NCBI RefSeq assembly: GCF_002197755.1
Contig: NZ_NHOT01000001.1
Location: forward strand, 1-64,000
Direction: 5' to 3'
DNA length: 64,000 bases
Origin: Pedobacter sp. AJM
GTDB taxonomy: Bacteria > Bacteroidota > Bacteroidia > Sphingobacteriales > Sphingobacteriaceae
Shown: positions 25,863 to 38,099 of the stretch, in pieces
Layout: the number at the start of each line of letters is the position of its first letter
Position numbering within the stretch: position 1 is the first letter of the stretch
The notes under the pieces: model-generated
The model's database searches: none
What the model was told of the DNA's origin: nothing
The model's input: only the letters and a program-made list of their open reading frames with translations
Translations under genes and position numbers: made by a program

Positions 25863-26951
25863 CTAAAACTTGGTCACTTCATAAAATGCCTTTTTGGGCT
25901 TTAGTTCAGTGTCAAATAACAGGGGATAATTTTTTCTGCCCCGGGCATCCAGCCAGGTATAGCGGTCAGACAGGTTCCAGAAGGTTACGCCGGTAATGTT
26001 TTTTCTATATTTCCGCAATACTTCAAATATCATTTTATATTGTTCCATCTGGCGCGATTCCATTTCCGGGGTAAATTCTGCCTTTGCTTTTTGTTCGGCA
26101 TTTTGAATGAGCTGCCCGCCCTGGTTGCCATCGTATACAGAAACATCCAGTTCGGTAATCTGCACATCCAGGCCCAGGCCGGCAAATAACGCGATTGATT
26201 TTTCAAGTTCGGAACGGCTTGGGTTACTTACCGACCAATGTCCCTGTAAGCCGATGCCATGAATGGGTACGCCCCTGGCCAGCAAGGTCTTTAGCATTTT
26301 ATAAATTTTATCCCGCTTTTTAGGTTGTTCTGTATTATAATCATTATAAAATAAACGGGCCTTTGGATCGGCCTCATGCGCGTAACGGAAAGCCATTTCT
26401 ACAAAATCCTCACCTGCTATTTTATAAAATTGCGAATTGCGGAAATAAGTAGAATCGTCAGCAATAACTTCATTTACGACATCCCAGGCATAAATATCTT
26501 TTTTATAGTGATTGACTACAGTATGAATGTGTTCCTTTAACCGTTTCAATAATAAATCTTTTGATATGGTATTTCCCTGTTCATCCTTGAAAAACCATCG
26601 CGGTGCCTGATTGTACCACACCAGACAATGCCCCCTCATTTTTAGGTTGTTTTTTCTGGCGAAACCGGCAATAGCGTCTCCGTTTCGCCAGTTGTATTCA
26701 TTTTCCACAGGATGAATCGGGGCCATTTTCATGGCATTTTCTGCTGTCACGCTATTGAATTGATCTAGGATGAGTGCTTTATTTGTGCCATCCAGATCAC
26801 GTGGGGTAATGGCTACGCCAATAGGAAAGTAGTTTCGGTAATAGTCTTTTAAACCCTTTGCTTTCGGCAGCATTGGTTTAAAGGCTGTCATGATGATGCC
26901 AAAAGCCATCAACAGTAGGGTACCGATGATGAACACATTCCTTTTTGTCAT
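25863..26951 (-). CDS. GH10 endo-beta-1,4-xylanase
   Basis: A 362-aa single-domain xylanase. The catalytic pair is intact: acid/base Glu161 in WDVVNEV and nucleophile Glu267 in QITELDVS. Other GH10 marks are GHCLVWYNQAPRWF, YNDYNTE, GIGLQGHW and TFWNLSDRYTWLD. The N-terminus (1-25) is a hydrophobic segment without a clear AxA cleavage site or lipobox Cys, so the enzyme may stay anchored to the inner membrane facing the periplasm, cutting imported oligosaccharides. It leads the GH10-GH3-GH67 operon (99 bases to GH3). AACCAAAT abuts the ATG. It is divergent from the HTCS gene. Confidence 0.96.
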   Translation of the reverse strand: MTKRNVFIIGTLLLMAFGIIMTAFKPMLPKAKGLKDYYRNYFPIGVAITPRDLDGTNKALILDQFNSVTAENAMKMAPIHPVENEYNWRNGDAIAGFARKNNLKMRGHCLVWYNQAPRWFFKDEQGNTISKDLLLKRLKEHIHTVVNHYKKDIYAWDVVNEVIADDSTYFRNSQFYKIAGEDFVEMAFRYAHEADPKARLFYNDYNTEQPKKRDKIYKMLKTLLARGVPIHGIGLQGHWSVSNPSRSELEKSIALFAGLGLDVQITELDVSVYDGNQGGQLIQNAEQKAKAEFTPEMESRQMEQYKMIFEVLRKYRKNITGVTFWNLSDRYTWLDARGRKNYPLLFDTELKPKKAFYEVTKF

Positions 26952-27235
26952 ATTTGGTTTTTTAGGATTTGCAAATTCGCCACATTTTGATTTTTAACAG
27001 TGCTCTTATGGATAAATATCGGAAACAAATGTTTTCTAACGATTAGATTACAAAGTGATTTTGCACGCCTTTACTTTATGTGAAATGCTTTTTAACCCTG
27101 TAAACGGATAAAAATGAACATCTGTTGCCGCACTTTTTACAATAATCACACTCCGCTGTTTTCATTTGTCCTAATTTAGCAAATTCAATGGTAACCGGGG
27201 CTATCCCGTAACCAGACAAAAATAAATAACCAAAT

Positions 27236-27313
27236 ATGATATACCATCAAACTGGCAGGACCGCCCCGCTTAAACCGGAGCTTCATACAGCACTTATTTT
27301 AAAGCATTGCTGA
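27236..27313 (+). CDS. Possible 25-aa leader peptide
   Basis: ATG directly after AATAACCAAAT, the same leader found before CE1 (36147) and GH10. It encodes 25 residues, basic in the middle (QTGRTAPLKPELH), ending at TGA. It would be the first ORF on a transcript towards the HTCS gene. No Shine-Dalgarno. It could be chance; the shared leader is the only reason to list it. Confidence 0.2.
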   Translation: MIYHQTGRTAPLKPELHTALILKHC

Positions 27314-27429
27314 ACATTAACTTTAAGCTGAACTGACTGAAATGCATGTTCATCATCATCAAATGAATAATTGATTCGCTGTACTATTAAATTTTATATA
27401 AATTGGTGGCTTTAACCAAATCATCTCCC

Positions 27430-27458
27430 AATAGGCCTGTTCAAACACATGGCCTATT
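27430..27458. promoter_or_regulatory. Inverted repeat upstream of HTCS gene
   Basis: AATAGGCC (27430-27437) and GGCCTATT (27451-27458) are perfect inverted arms 13 nt apart, about 90 bases before the HTCS start. No T-tract follows, so it is an operator or a 5'-UTR hairpin rather than a terminator. Confidence 0.4.
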
Positions 27459-27545
27459 TGCAAAGGATAACTGGTTTACCGCTTGGAAAATCATCAGATT
27501 TTGCAGGTTTAAAGTTAACCGGAATAAAAAATTGACCAAATCATC

Positions 27546-30500
27546 ATGCTGAACCGCGTTGTTTTAAATACTGTTTTTTGTTTTACGCTTTGTCTGGTTT
27601 TCACAATGTCCGGACATGCACAAGAACAAAAAATTAATTTTACTTCCCTACAAATCAGAGACGGACTTTCTTCCAATACGGTGAATGCGATTCAAAAGGA
27701 CCACTATGGTTTGATGTGGTTCGCGACAGAAGACGGACTGAATAAGTTTGACGGAAGTAACTTTACCGTATACCGGTATAAATCAGATGATTCTACGGGC
27801 ATCCAGTCTAATGACATCAGATCCCTGCATGAAGATAAATCAGGAAATTTATGGATTGGTACTTCGGGCGGTTCTCTGAGTTTATTTGACCGGAAGAAAA
27901 ATGCTTTTATTACCTTCCCTGCAAACAAAGCCGATGCACTGAGCAGTAATATCATTCGTTCTATCTGCAGTGATTATAAAGGTAAGATATGGGTTGCCAC
28001 ATTTAATGGTTTGGATGAGCTTGATCCCAAAACCCGCAAAATTAAAAACCACCTTCGCCAGTATAGCTCCAAAGGTTCTTTTCCTGCACTCACCTTTAAC
28101 TGCCTGATTGAAGACAGTAAACGCAGAATCTGGGTAGGTTCAAACAATGGCATTTACTTATACCAAAGGGCAACCAACACTTTCAAGTTATTTCAGCATA
28201 ATGCTTCTGATCCTGCCGGTTTGTGTGATAATGCTGTCTCATCAATCGTGGAAGATAAAACCGGAAACATCTGGTTTGGTACCAGAAATGGCCTGAGTAT
28301 GCTGCTTCCGGAAGGAAAAGGCTTTAAAACCTTAAGGAATAACAAAGGTGACCTGAATACGCTGATGAACAATGGCATCAGAAGCCTGGCTGTTGATCAG
28401 AAGAATCAGCTCTGGATCGGAACGGAAGATGGCTTAAACGTGCTGGACATTAAAAGTGGCAGGATGTCGAGATACAGGCCCGATTCGAGGGATATTTACA
28501 GCCTCACCGGTAAATCGATCAGTTGCATCTATGTAGATAACGCCGGGATTTACTGGCTTGGGCCTTATCATGGCGGGGTATGTAAATATGATACCAACCT
28601 GAATTTATTTCACCTGAAGCAAAGTAATATTCTGGACCGTAATGGTTTGAATGGTTCGGTTGTCACATCATTTGCCGCATATAAAGGCGATATATTTGTA
28701 GGTACTGATGGTGGAGGTTTGAATTTGTTTAACCGCAAAACAGAACTGGTGCAGCGGTTTAATGCAGGCCTTGCCGATGGAAGTGCCTTAAATAACATAT
28801 CCATCATGGCCATGGAACTGACCCGGCAGCAAAAACTCTACATGGGTACCTATTCAAATGGTTTGGTGGTGATGGACTTGGCCACGCAAAACCTGAAGCA
28901 GTATAAACAGGGTACAGGTGCCGATGCCTTAAATTCAAACGATATTTTCTGTATTAAAGAAGACCACACTGGTAAAATCTGGGTAGGAACCAATGGTGGT
29001 GGAGTAAATGTGCTAAATGCCGACAATAAGGCATTGATTAAATACTGCAAAAACCCGAAGGCCATCAATGAAGTGGATTATCCCGGCAATAATTTTATCC
29101 GTTTTATTGAAGAAGACAACGCCGGCAATATCTGGATCGGTTCATACGGATCGGGCATAGCCGTCTTTAACCAAACCGGCAAAACGTTTACCATCCTGAA
29201 CAAAGCAGAAAATAAATTACCCAATGATCTGACTTTATCTATTCTGAAAGACCATGCCGGTGATTTATGGGTAGGAACGTTCAGCGGTGGATTAAGCTTG
29301 TATAATCAGACTACTAAAAAGTTTATCACCTTTGGTGAAAAGGAAGGGCTAAACAATGCCACTGTATACGCTATAAAAGAAGACAGGCAGGGACAGATAT
29401 GGGTGAGCACCAATAAAGGCATCAGTAGCTTTGACCGAAAATCACATACGTTCACCAATTATACTATTTATAACGGCGTTCAGAACAATAATTTTGTAGT
29501 GGGCGCCGGACTAAGCACTCCTGATGGTGAAATCTATTTTGGTGGTGCTGATGGTTTTAATTATTTTAATCCGCAGTATTTTAAAAAGAATAAAAATCTG
29601 CCTTCAGTTCTTTTTACTGACCTCAGAATATCCAATACTTCCATTCTTCCGGCAGAAGACGGGCCGATTGAAGAGGATATTTCAGTGGCAAAAGATATTT
29701 ACCTGGATTATAAGCAAAGCTTTACATTGAGTTATGTGAGCGTTAATTATACTGCGCCGGAGCAAAACCGCTATTCGTATCGTTTAGAAGGTTTTGATAA
29801 TGAATGGATCAATGCCGGATCTTCTAAATCGGTATCCTACACCAATCTGGATCCGGGTGACTATGTATTTCATGTTAAAGCCAGTAACAATGATGGTTTG
29901 TGGAATGCAGCAGAAACTTCCATCCGTATCCACGTGCGGCCACCTTTCTGGCGAAGCATTTATGCGTATATTTTTTATGTTGTTTTAATTGCCGGATCCT
30001 TGCTGTATATCCGTCACCGTGGCATCCGGAAGTTAAAAAGGGAATTTGCCGTGGTTCAGGAGAAAATGAAGGCCGATCAGCGCAGCATGCAGGAAAAACA
30101 GGAAGCCGAAAGGTTAAGAGAACTGGATAAACTGAAGATCAAATTCCTAACCAACCTGAGCCATGAATTCCGTACACCGCTTTCATTAATTATGGGGCCG
30201 GTAGATAAACTGATTGCAGAAGAAAAAGACAGTCAGGTTGTTGCGCCGTTGAGCATGATTAAACGCAATACCAAGCGCTTGCTTAACCTGGTGAACCAAA
30301 TTCTTGATTTCAGGAAAATTGAAGATCATGAATTGAGATTAGACCGTTCGGAAACCGATATTGTGGCTTTTATTAAAGAAGTACTCGAATCATTTAATGA
30401 TTTGAGTGAACGCAAGCAAATTCAGCTTATTTTTAAAAGTCAGCTGCGTTATTTTAATGCTGCTTTTGATCACGATAAAATAGAGCGTGTACTGTTTAAC

Positions 30501-31715
30501 CTGTTGTCTAATGCGTTTAAGTTTACCTCGCAGGGTGGTACCATTTCCGTAGAGCTGGAAAAAAAGGAATTTTCGGCAGGCAACGGTCAATCGGCCTTAG
30601 TGATTAAGGTTACTGATACAGGGATCGGCATCAACACAGCAGACCAGGAAAAGATATTTGAACGTTTTTTTCAGGCCGATGGCATCGCTCCGATTTTAAA
30701 TCAGGGAAGTGGGATTGGTTTATCAATAGCAAAGGAATTTGTGAAACTGCATGGGGGAGACATTACCGTACAGAGCGAACCCGGTGTGGGAAGTACTTTT
30801 TGCATTGAGTTGCCATTTGCTGAAGCAGAATTTTCAGAGGAGTTAACCATTGATTTCTCTGATTCAGGAAAAACTGAAGTGATCGCGGAAGAAAATGAGG
30901 AAACTGCCAAACAGACATCAGGGGGAGAAATTCCATCTATTTTACTGGTAGAGGATAATGAGGATTTTCGTTTTTACCTGAAGGATGGATTAAAATCATC
31001 TTTCAAGGTACATGAAGCCTGTAATGGTCAGGAAGGATGGCAAAAAGCCCTGGCTAACCATCCACAGATCATTGTTAGCGACATCAATATGCCTTATATG
31101 AATGGAATTGAATTGTGCAAAAAATTGAAATCAGATAAGCGTACAAACCATATCCCGGTTATTTTATTAACAGCCCTAACGGGTGAAGAAGAGCAGATCA
31201 AGGGACTGGAAACCGGTGCAAATGATTACCTGACCAAGCCTTTTAATTTTGAAATTCTGCATGCGAAAATTAGAAACCTGCTGGCACTGAATCAAAGGTT
31301 AAGGGATACCTATACCAAGCAAATTAAAGTTCAGGCACCAGAGGTGGTCATCGAATCGCATAGCAACCGCTTACTGAATAAGGTTGCACTGTATATTGAG
31401 GAAAACCTGAACAATCCAAAGCTGTCTGTGGAAGATTTAAGTAAACATGTGGGCATGAGCAGGGGTTCGCTTTACCATAAAATTTTAGAACTGACAGGAC
31501 TTTCACCAGTAGAGTATATCAGGTCGGTTAAGCTGGATAAAGCAACCGTATTACTCGAAAAAAGCGATCTGAATGTATCGCAGATTGCCTATATGGTTGG
31601 TTTTGCCACGCCAAATTATTTTGCGAAATCATTTAAGGCCAAATACAATATGCAGCCCTCTGAATACATGAATCTGAAACGGAAGTTGGAGGATCATGTT
31701 ACAAAGGACAAGTAA
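27546..31715 (+). CDS. Hybrid two-component system regulator (HTCS) of the xylan cluster
   Basis: A 1389-aa single-chain sensor-regulator. Order: signal peptide (1-26); periplasmic beta-propeller of Reg_prop repeats (about 35-690, recurrent W[IV]GT and DGLN marks); Y_Y_Y domain (about 720-795); one membrane helix (about 802-820); HisKA with SHEFRTP (His873); HATPase (NLLSNAFKFT, DTGIGI, GSGIGLSIAKE); receiver with LLVEDNED and phospho-acceptor Asp1179 in VSDINMPYMNG; AraC-type DNA-binding domain at the C-terminus (LSVEDLSKHVGMSRGSLYHK). HTCS proteins bind an oligosaccharide between propeller subunits and activate the local utilisation genes. It is divergent from GH10 and upstream of the esterase/GH43 genes, its likely regulon. 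Confidence 0.97.
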   Translation: MLNRVVLNTVFCFTLCLVFTMSGHAQEQKINFTSLQIRDGLSSNTVNAIQKDHYGLMWFATEDGLNKFDGSNFTVYRYKSDDSTGIQSNDIRSLHEDKSGNLWIGTSGGSLSLFDRKKNAFITFPANKADALSSNIIRSICSDYKGKIWVATFNGLDELDPKTRKIKNHLRQYSSKGSFPALTFNCLIEDSKRRIWVGSNNGIYLYQRATNTFKLFQHNASDPAGLCDNAVSSIVEDKTGNIWFGTRNGLSMLLPEGKGFKTLRNNKGDLNTLMNNGIRSLAVDQKNQLWIGTEDGLNVLDIKSGRMSRYRPDSRDIYSLTGKSISCIYVDNAGIYWLGPYHGGVCKYDTNLNLFHLKQSNILDRNGLNGSVVTSFAAYKGDIFVGTDGGGLNLFNRKTELVQRFNAGLADGSALNNISIMAMELTRQQKLYMGTYSNGLVVMDLATQNLKQYKQGTGADALNSNDIFCIKEDHTGKIWVGTNGGGVNVLNADNKALIKYCKNPKAINEVDYPGNNFIRFIEEDNAGNIWIGSYGSGIAVFNQTGKTFTILNKAENKLPNDLTLSILKDHAGDLWVGTFSGGLSLYNQTTKKFITFGEKEGLNNATVYAIKEDRQGQIWVSTNKGISSFDRKSHTFTNYTIYNGVQNNNFVVGAGLSTPDGEIYFGGADGFNYFNPQYFKKNKNLPSVLFTDLRISNTSILPAEDGPIEEDISVAKDIYLDYKQSFTLSYVSVNYTAPEQNRYSYRLEGFDNEWINAGSSKSVSYTNLDPGDYVFHVKASNNDGLWNAAETSIRIHVRPPFWRSIYAYIFYVVLIAGSLLYIRHRGIRKLKREFAVVQEKMKADQRSMQEKQEAERLRELDKLKIKFLTNLSHEFRTPLSLIMGPVDKLIAEEKDSQVVAPLSMIKRNTKRLLNLVNQILDFRKIEDHELRLDRSETDIVAFIKEVLESFNDLSERKQIQLIFKSQLRYFNAAFDHDKIERVLFNLLSNAFKFTSQGGTISVELEKKEFSAGNGQSALVIKVTDTGIGINTADQEKIFERFFQADGIAPILNQGSGIGLSIAKEFVKLHGGDITVQSEPGVGSTFCIELPFAEAEFSEELTIDFSDSGKTEVIAEENEETAKQTSGGEIPSILLVEDNEDFRFYLKDGLKSSFKVHEACNGQEGWQKALANHPQIIVSDINMPYMNGIELCKKLKSDKRTNHIPVILLTALTGEEEQIKGLETGANDYLTKPFNFEILHAKIRNLLALNQRLRDTYTKQIKVQAPEVVIESHSNRLLNKVALYIEENLNNPKLSVEDLSKHVGMSRGSLYHKILELTGLSPVEYIRSVKLDKATVLLEKSDLNVSQIAYMVGFATPNYFAKSFKAKYNMQPSEYMNLKRKLEDHVTKDK

Positions 31716-31928
31716 GATGGTCACCCTGATCTGGGTGTTGGCTTTGAATTAAATTTGTTCTTGCCCCGCTCACGCTCGTTTCCAAACCAGCACAGGCATA
31801 AAGCTGTGAACGATTGGGTTTCCAGATCAGGTGTTTGTTTTTTTACGTTCTTCTTCCTTTCAGCGAAAAGGTGCCGATAGGAGGCCAACTTAAACATTTA
31901 TCGCACTTTTTTATTCAAATCTGTTTTA

Positions 31929-31955
31929 TTGGCTTAGGCAATTAAACTAAATTTG
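31929..31955 (+). promoter_or_regulatory. Candidate promoter of the SASA esterase gene
   Basis: TTG (31929-31931), a 16-nt gap and TAAATTTG (31948-31955). The -7 match is exact; the gap is a little short. It gives a leader of about 13 nt containing TTAACCAATTATA before the ATG at 31975. Confidence 0.5.
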
Positions 31956-31974
31956 AAGATTAACCAATTATAGC

Positions 31975-33915
31975 ATGAGCCTGAGCAAGCGCTTTATTTT
32001 TTTTCTATACCTTATTTTTTGTGGGGCCTCGGCAGGAAATGCCCAGATCAGATTGCCGCATATTATCTGCGACAGCATGATCCTGCAGCGCGATCAGCCT
32101 TTGGAAATATGGGGATGGGCTTCACCAGGCGAACGGGTGATACTCCATTTTAAGGGAAAGCAATTCAGCACTACAGCAGGTGCAGATGAAAAGTGGCGCA
32201 TCGCACTTCCGGCCGTGAAAGCGGGCGGGCCTTATACCATGGAATTTTCCGGTAAAAATAAAGTGGTATTAAAAGATGTTCTTTTTGGTGATGTATGGCT
32301 CTGCGCCGGACAATCCAATATGGTACACCAGCTGAAGGTACACAATATTACCTACGCAAAGGACATTGCTGATGCAAATTATCCGCAGATCAGGCAATTC
32401 TGGGTGCCCACTGCCACCAATTTAAACGGACCATCCAAAGACCTGCCTAAAAGCAACTGGAAACCGGCCACCCGGGAAGGCATCAATGATTTTTCTGCTG
32501 TGGCTTATTTTTTTGCACGTAAAATCTATGAAGAACAAAAAATACCCATCGGGATCATCAATTCAAGTGTTGGCGGAACCACAATTGAAGCCTGGACAGG
32601 GGAAGACGGATTAAAAGGAATGGATGGAGTCAGTCAGGTTATTGCCCGTAATAAAGACACGGCTGCGGTTAACAAAATAAACAGGATGGCCGATGCCAAC
32701 CAAGCCCCGCCGGCAGTAAGTGCCGATAAAGGCTTGCTGGAGGAGGTGAAATGGTTTGATCCGGCATACCAGCCTAAAGGGTGGCGTAAGTTTGATCTGC
32801 CTGGTTACTGGGAAGATCAGGGCGTGCGGGATCTGGATGGTGTGGTCTGGTTCCGGAAAGAAATAGAAGTACCTGCTGGTATGGCCGATGCTCCTGCCTT
32901 TATCCAGCTGGGAAGAATAGTTGATGCAGACCGCCTTTACCTCAACGGAACGCTTGTGGGTTCAACGGGCTATCAGTATCCTCAAAGAAGATACCATGTC
33001 GCCGCCGGTGTACTAAAGCCCGGTAAAAATATTTTGGTGGTTCGGGTTGAAAATTCAAATGGAAAAGGAGGTTTTGTGCCAGATAAACCGTATTCGATTG
33101 AAGCCAATCAACAGATAATCAGTTTGAAAGGAGAATGGCAATATAAAGTAGGAGAAACTTATCGACCTGTATTTAGAAAGGGCCCCTTCCGCATTCAGGA
33201 ACAGGCGCAACCTACCGCACTTTATAATGCGATGGTAGCACCTGCTATTCAATACGGGATAAAAGGCGTATTGTGGTATCAGGGTGAAAGTAATGTTGGC
33301 AATGCATTGGCCTATAAAAAGTTATTGCCGGCCATGATTCAGGACTGGAGGACGCAGTTTAAAAAACCTGACCTTCCGTTTTACTATGTTCAACTGCCCA
33401 ATTACGGCGATATGCGCTATCAGCCAGGTGAAAGTGCCTGGGCTTTGTTGAGAGAAGCAGCACTGGAAACACTCCAGGTACCCCATACCGGAATGGCCGT
33501 TACAATTGATCTTGGAGAGTGGAATGACATTCATCCGGATGATAAAAAAGATGTTGGCGAACGCCTGGCATTGATTGCTGAACGATGGAGTTACGGAAGA
33601 AAAAATCTCGTTTATTCGGGGCCAATTTACAAATCCTCGGCTATTGAAGGTCGTCAGATGATCCTCCGTTTTGATCATATCGGTTCAGGCCTGAAAACAA
33701 TCGATGGAGAAGCCCTTTCACAGTTTGAAATTGCCGGTGCAGACAAGAAATTTGTATGGGCAGATGCAGAAATTAAAGGTGATCAGGTGATTGTTCATTC
33801 ATCACAGATTGAAAAGCCGATGTATGTACGTTATGCCTGGGCAGATAATCCGGTTAATCCAAATTTATATAACCAGGAAAACCTTCCGGCCTCACCGTTT
33901 CGTACTGACAGGTAG
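31975..33915 (+). CDS. SASA-domain acetylesterase (sialate O-acetylesterase family, likely acetyl-xylan esterase)
   Basis: A 646-aa exported protein (signal peptide about 1-24, ending NAQ). It is an SGNH-type esterase: nucleophile Ser114 in CAGQSNM, a YQGESN block near 435, and Asp518/His520 in WNDIHPDD completing the triad. A jelly-roll beta domain is inserted at about 250-385 (WFRKEIEVPAG; LYLNGTLVGSTG), as in long sialate O-acetylesterase homologues. In a xylan cluster the likely substrate is O-acetyl on xylose rather than sialic acid; that is inference from neighbours. It lies 259 bases after the HTCS gene with its own candidate promoter. Confidence 0.9.
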   Translation: MSLSKRFIFFLYLIFCGASAGNAQIRLPHIICDSMILQRDQPLEIWGWASPGERVILHFKGKQFSTTAGADEKWRIALPAVKAGGPYTMEFSGKNKVVLKDVLFGDVWLCAGQSNMVHQLKVHNITYAKDIADANYPQIRQFWVPTATNLNGPSKDLPKSNWKPATREGINDFSAVAYFFARKIYEEQKIPIGIINSSVGGTTIEAWTGEDGLKGMDGVSQVIARNKDTAAVNKINRMADANQAPPAVSADKGLLEEVKWFDPAYQPKGWRKFDLPGYWEDQGVRDLDGVVWFRKEIEVPAGMADAPAFIQLGRIVDADRLYLNGTLVGSTGYQYPQRRYHVAAGVLKPGKNILVVRVENSNGKGGFVPDKPYSIEANQQIISLKGEWQYKVGETYRPVFRKGPFRIQEQAQPTALYNAMVAPAIQYGIKGVLWYQGESNVGNALAYKKLLPAMIQDWRTQFKKPDLPFYYVQLPNYGDMRYQPGESAWALLREAALETLQVPHTGMAVTIDLGEWNDIHPDDKKDVGERLALIAERWSYGRKNLVYSGPIYKSSAIEGRQMILRFDHIGSGLKTIDGEALSQFEIAGADKKFVWADAEIKGDQVIVHSSQIEKPMYVRYAWADNPVNPNLYNQENLPASPFRTDR

Positions 33916-34166
33916 CCTGATTAAGTTTCAGGTTAATTAATGACCTTCCATACCTGTTTTATTCTTTTCATTCAAGGGTACTTAAAGATGTTTGTATCCA
34001 AAGCGTTACCTCTCAAAATCAACGGTAAACATATTTTCTATAATAATCATCAAAACTTCCCGTCTGAAACGGGCATATCGCCTAGTTTTATCCTGTGGTA
34101 TTCCTGATCGGGTCATTATTAAGTTATAGTGATTTTTTAAATCAGGAAAGGCACGATGAATATTAA

Positions 34167-35051
<885 letters not shown>

Positions 35052-35099
35052 GACTAAATCCCTGCAGTTTAATTATTAAACTAACCAAATACGAACGAT

Positions 35100-36068
35100 A
35101 TGAAATTCCCTTACCTGATGCTGCTGATTGCGGTGATCTGCTCCGCACAAAGTAATTTAAAGGCACAGAATCCCGTTATTAAAAATATTTTTACGGCCGA
35201 TCCGGCACCAATCGTGTATAAAAATACCGTTTATCTTTATGCCGGGCATGATACGGCTACAGTAAAAGATACCAACTATAAAATGCCCGACTGGCATGTG
35301 TTTTCTTCTCAGAATATGGTCGATTGGAAAGACCATGGCGCGCTGCTTTCACCCAAAACATTTTCATGGGCAGGCGGAGATGCTTATGCTGCACAATGTA
35401 TTTTCCGTAACGGTAAGTTTTACTGGTTTGTATCAACAGGGCATCAGAAAAATGCGGAAAGTGGCGGCGGAATGGCCATTGGGGTTGCTGTATCAGATCA
35501 TCCGACGGGGCCATTTAAAGATGCGATAGGAAAGGCACTAATCACCAATGAAATGACCAAAGATAAAAAACACGGATGGGATGATATCGATCCTACTGTA
35601 TTTATCGACGATGATGGCCAGGCCTATCTTTTCTGGGGCAACGGCAGTTGCAAAAGTGTAAAACTTAAAAAAAATATGACGGAGCTGGATGGGCCGATTA
35701 CGGTATTGGATATTAAAAACTATATAGAAGGCCCCTGGGTTTATAAAAGAAAGGGAAATTATTACCTGGTTTATGCGGGCGCCGGCACCAAACCCGAAAT
35801 GATTGAATATTGTATGGCTAAAAGTCCGCAGGGCCCTTGGGTGTACAAAGGGATTATTCAGGAAAACGTAGCCAATAGTTTTACTACGCACCCGGGAATT
35901 GTAGATTTTAAAGGAAAATCCTATTTTTTCTATCATAACGGCAAGTTGCCAACCGGTGGAAGTTACAGAAGATCAATTTGCATCGATTATATGCATTACA
36001 ATCCGGATGGTACGATTCAGAAAATCATTCAAACAACTGAAGGTGTCGCTGCCGTTGGTAAACGCTAA
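35100..36068 (+). CDS. GH43 enzyme (arabinofuranosidase or beta-xylosidase), single domain
   Basis: A 322-aa exported protein (signal peptide about 1-23, ending LKAQ). The five-blade GH43 propeller shows the catalytic base in TADPAPI (Asp34), the pKa-tuning Asp in DIDPTVF, and the general acid Glu in YIEGPW. No C-terminal beta-sandwich is present, so it is the short form. GH43 members of this type remove arabinose or xylose from (arabino)xylan; the subfamily cannot be fixed by eye. CTAACCAAAT lies 9 bases before the ATG. It is tightly spaced with the CE6-like and CE1 genes, indicating an operon. Confidence 0.93.
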   Translation: MKFPYLMLLIAVICSAQSNLKAQNPVIKNIFTADPAPIVYKNTVYLYAGHDTATVKDTNYKMPDWHVFSSQNMVDWKDHGALLSPKTFSWAGGDAYAAQCIFRNGKFYWFVSTGHQKNAESGGGMAIGVAVSDHPTGPFKDAIGKALITNEMTKDKKHGWDDIDPTVFIDDDGQAYLFWGNGSCKSVKLKKNMTELDGPITVLDIKNYIEGPWVYKRKGNYYLVYAGAGTKPEMIEYCMAKSPQGPWVYKGIIQENVANSFTTHPGIVDFKGKSYFFYHNGKLPTGGSYRRSICIDYMHYNPDGTIQKIIQTTEGVAAVGKR

Positions 36069-36140
36069 ACCAGCCCATTCAATCATAAAATGCAACAGTA
36101 CAGACAGCATTGCTGTGCCTGATAACCTTAATTAACCTAA

Positions 36141-38081
<1,941 letters not shown>

Positions 38082-38099
38082 CACGATATAAATAATATA

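Larger units (their letters stand above)
26952..27545. promoter_or_regulatory. 594-bp divergent regulatory region, GH10 operon / HTCS
   Basis: Both the GH10 operon and the regulator gene start from here. I find no perfect TAnnTTTG box, as expected for activator-dependent promoters. Contents include a mini-ORF at 27236-27313, an inverted repeat at 27430-27458, and the AACCAAAT motif at the GH10 start, before the mini-ORF, and before the HTCS start (27535-27541). Binding of the HTCS protein somewhere here is inferred. Confidence 0.5.
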
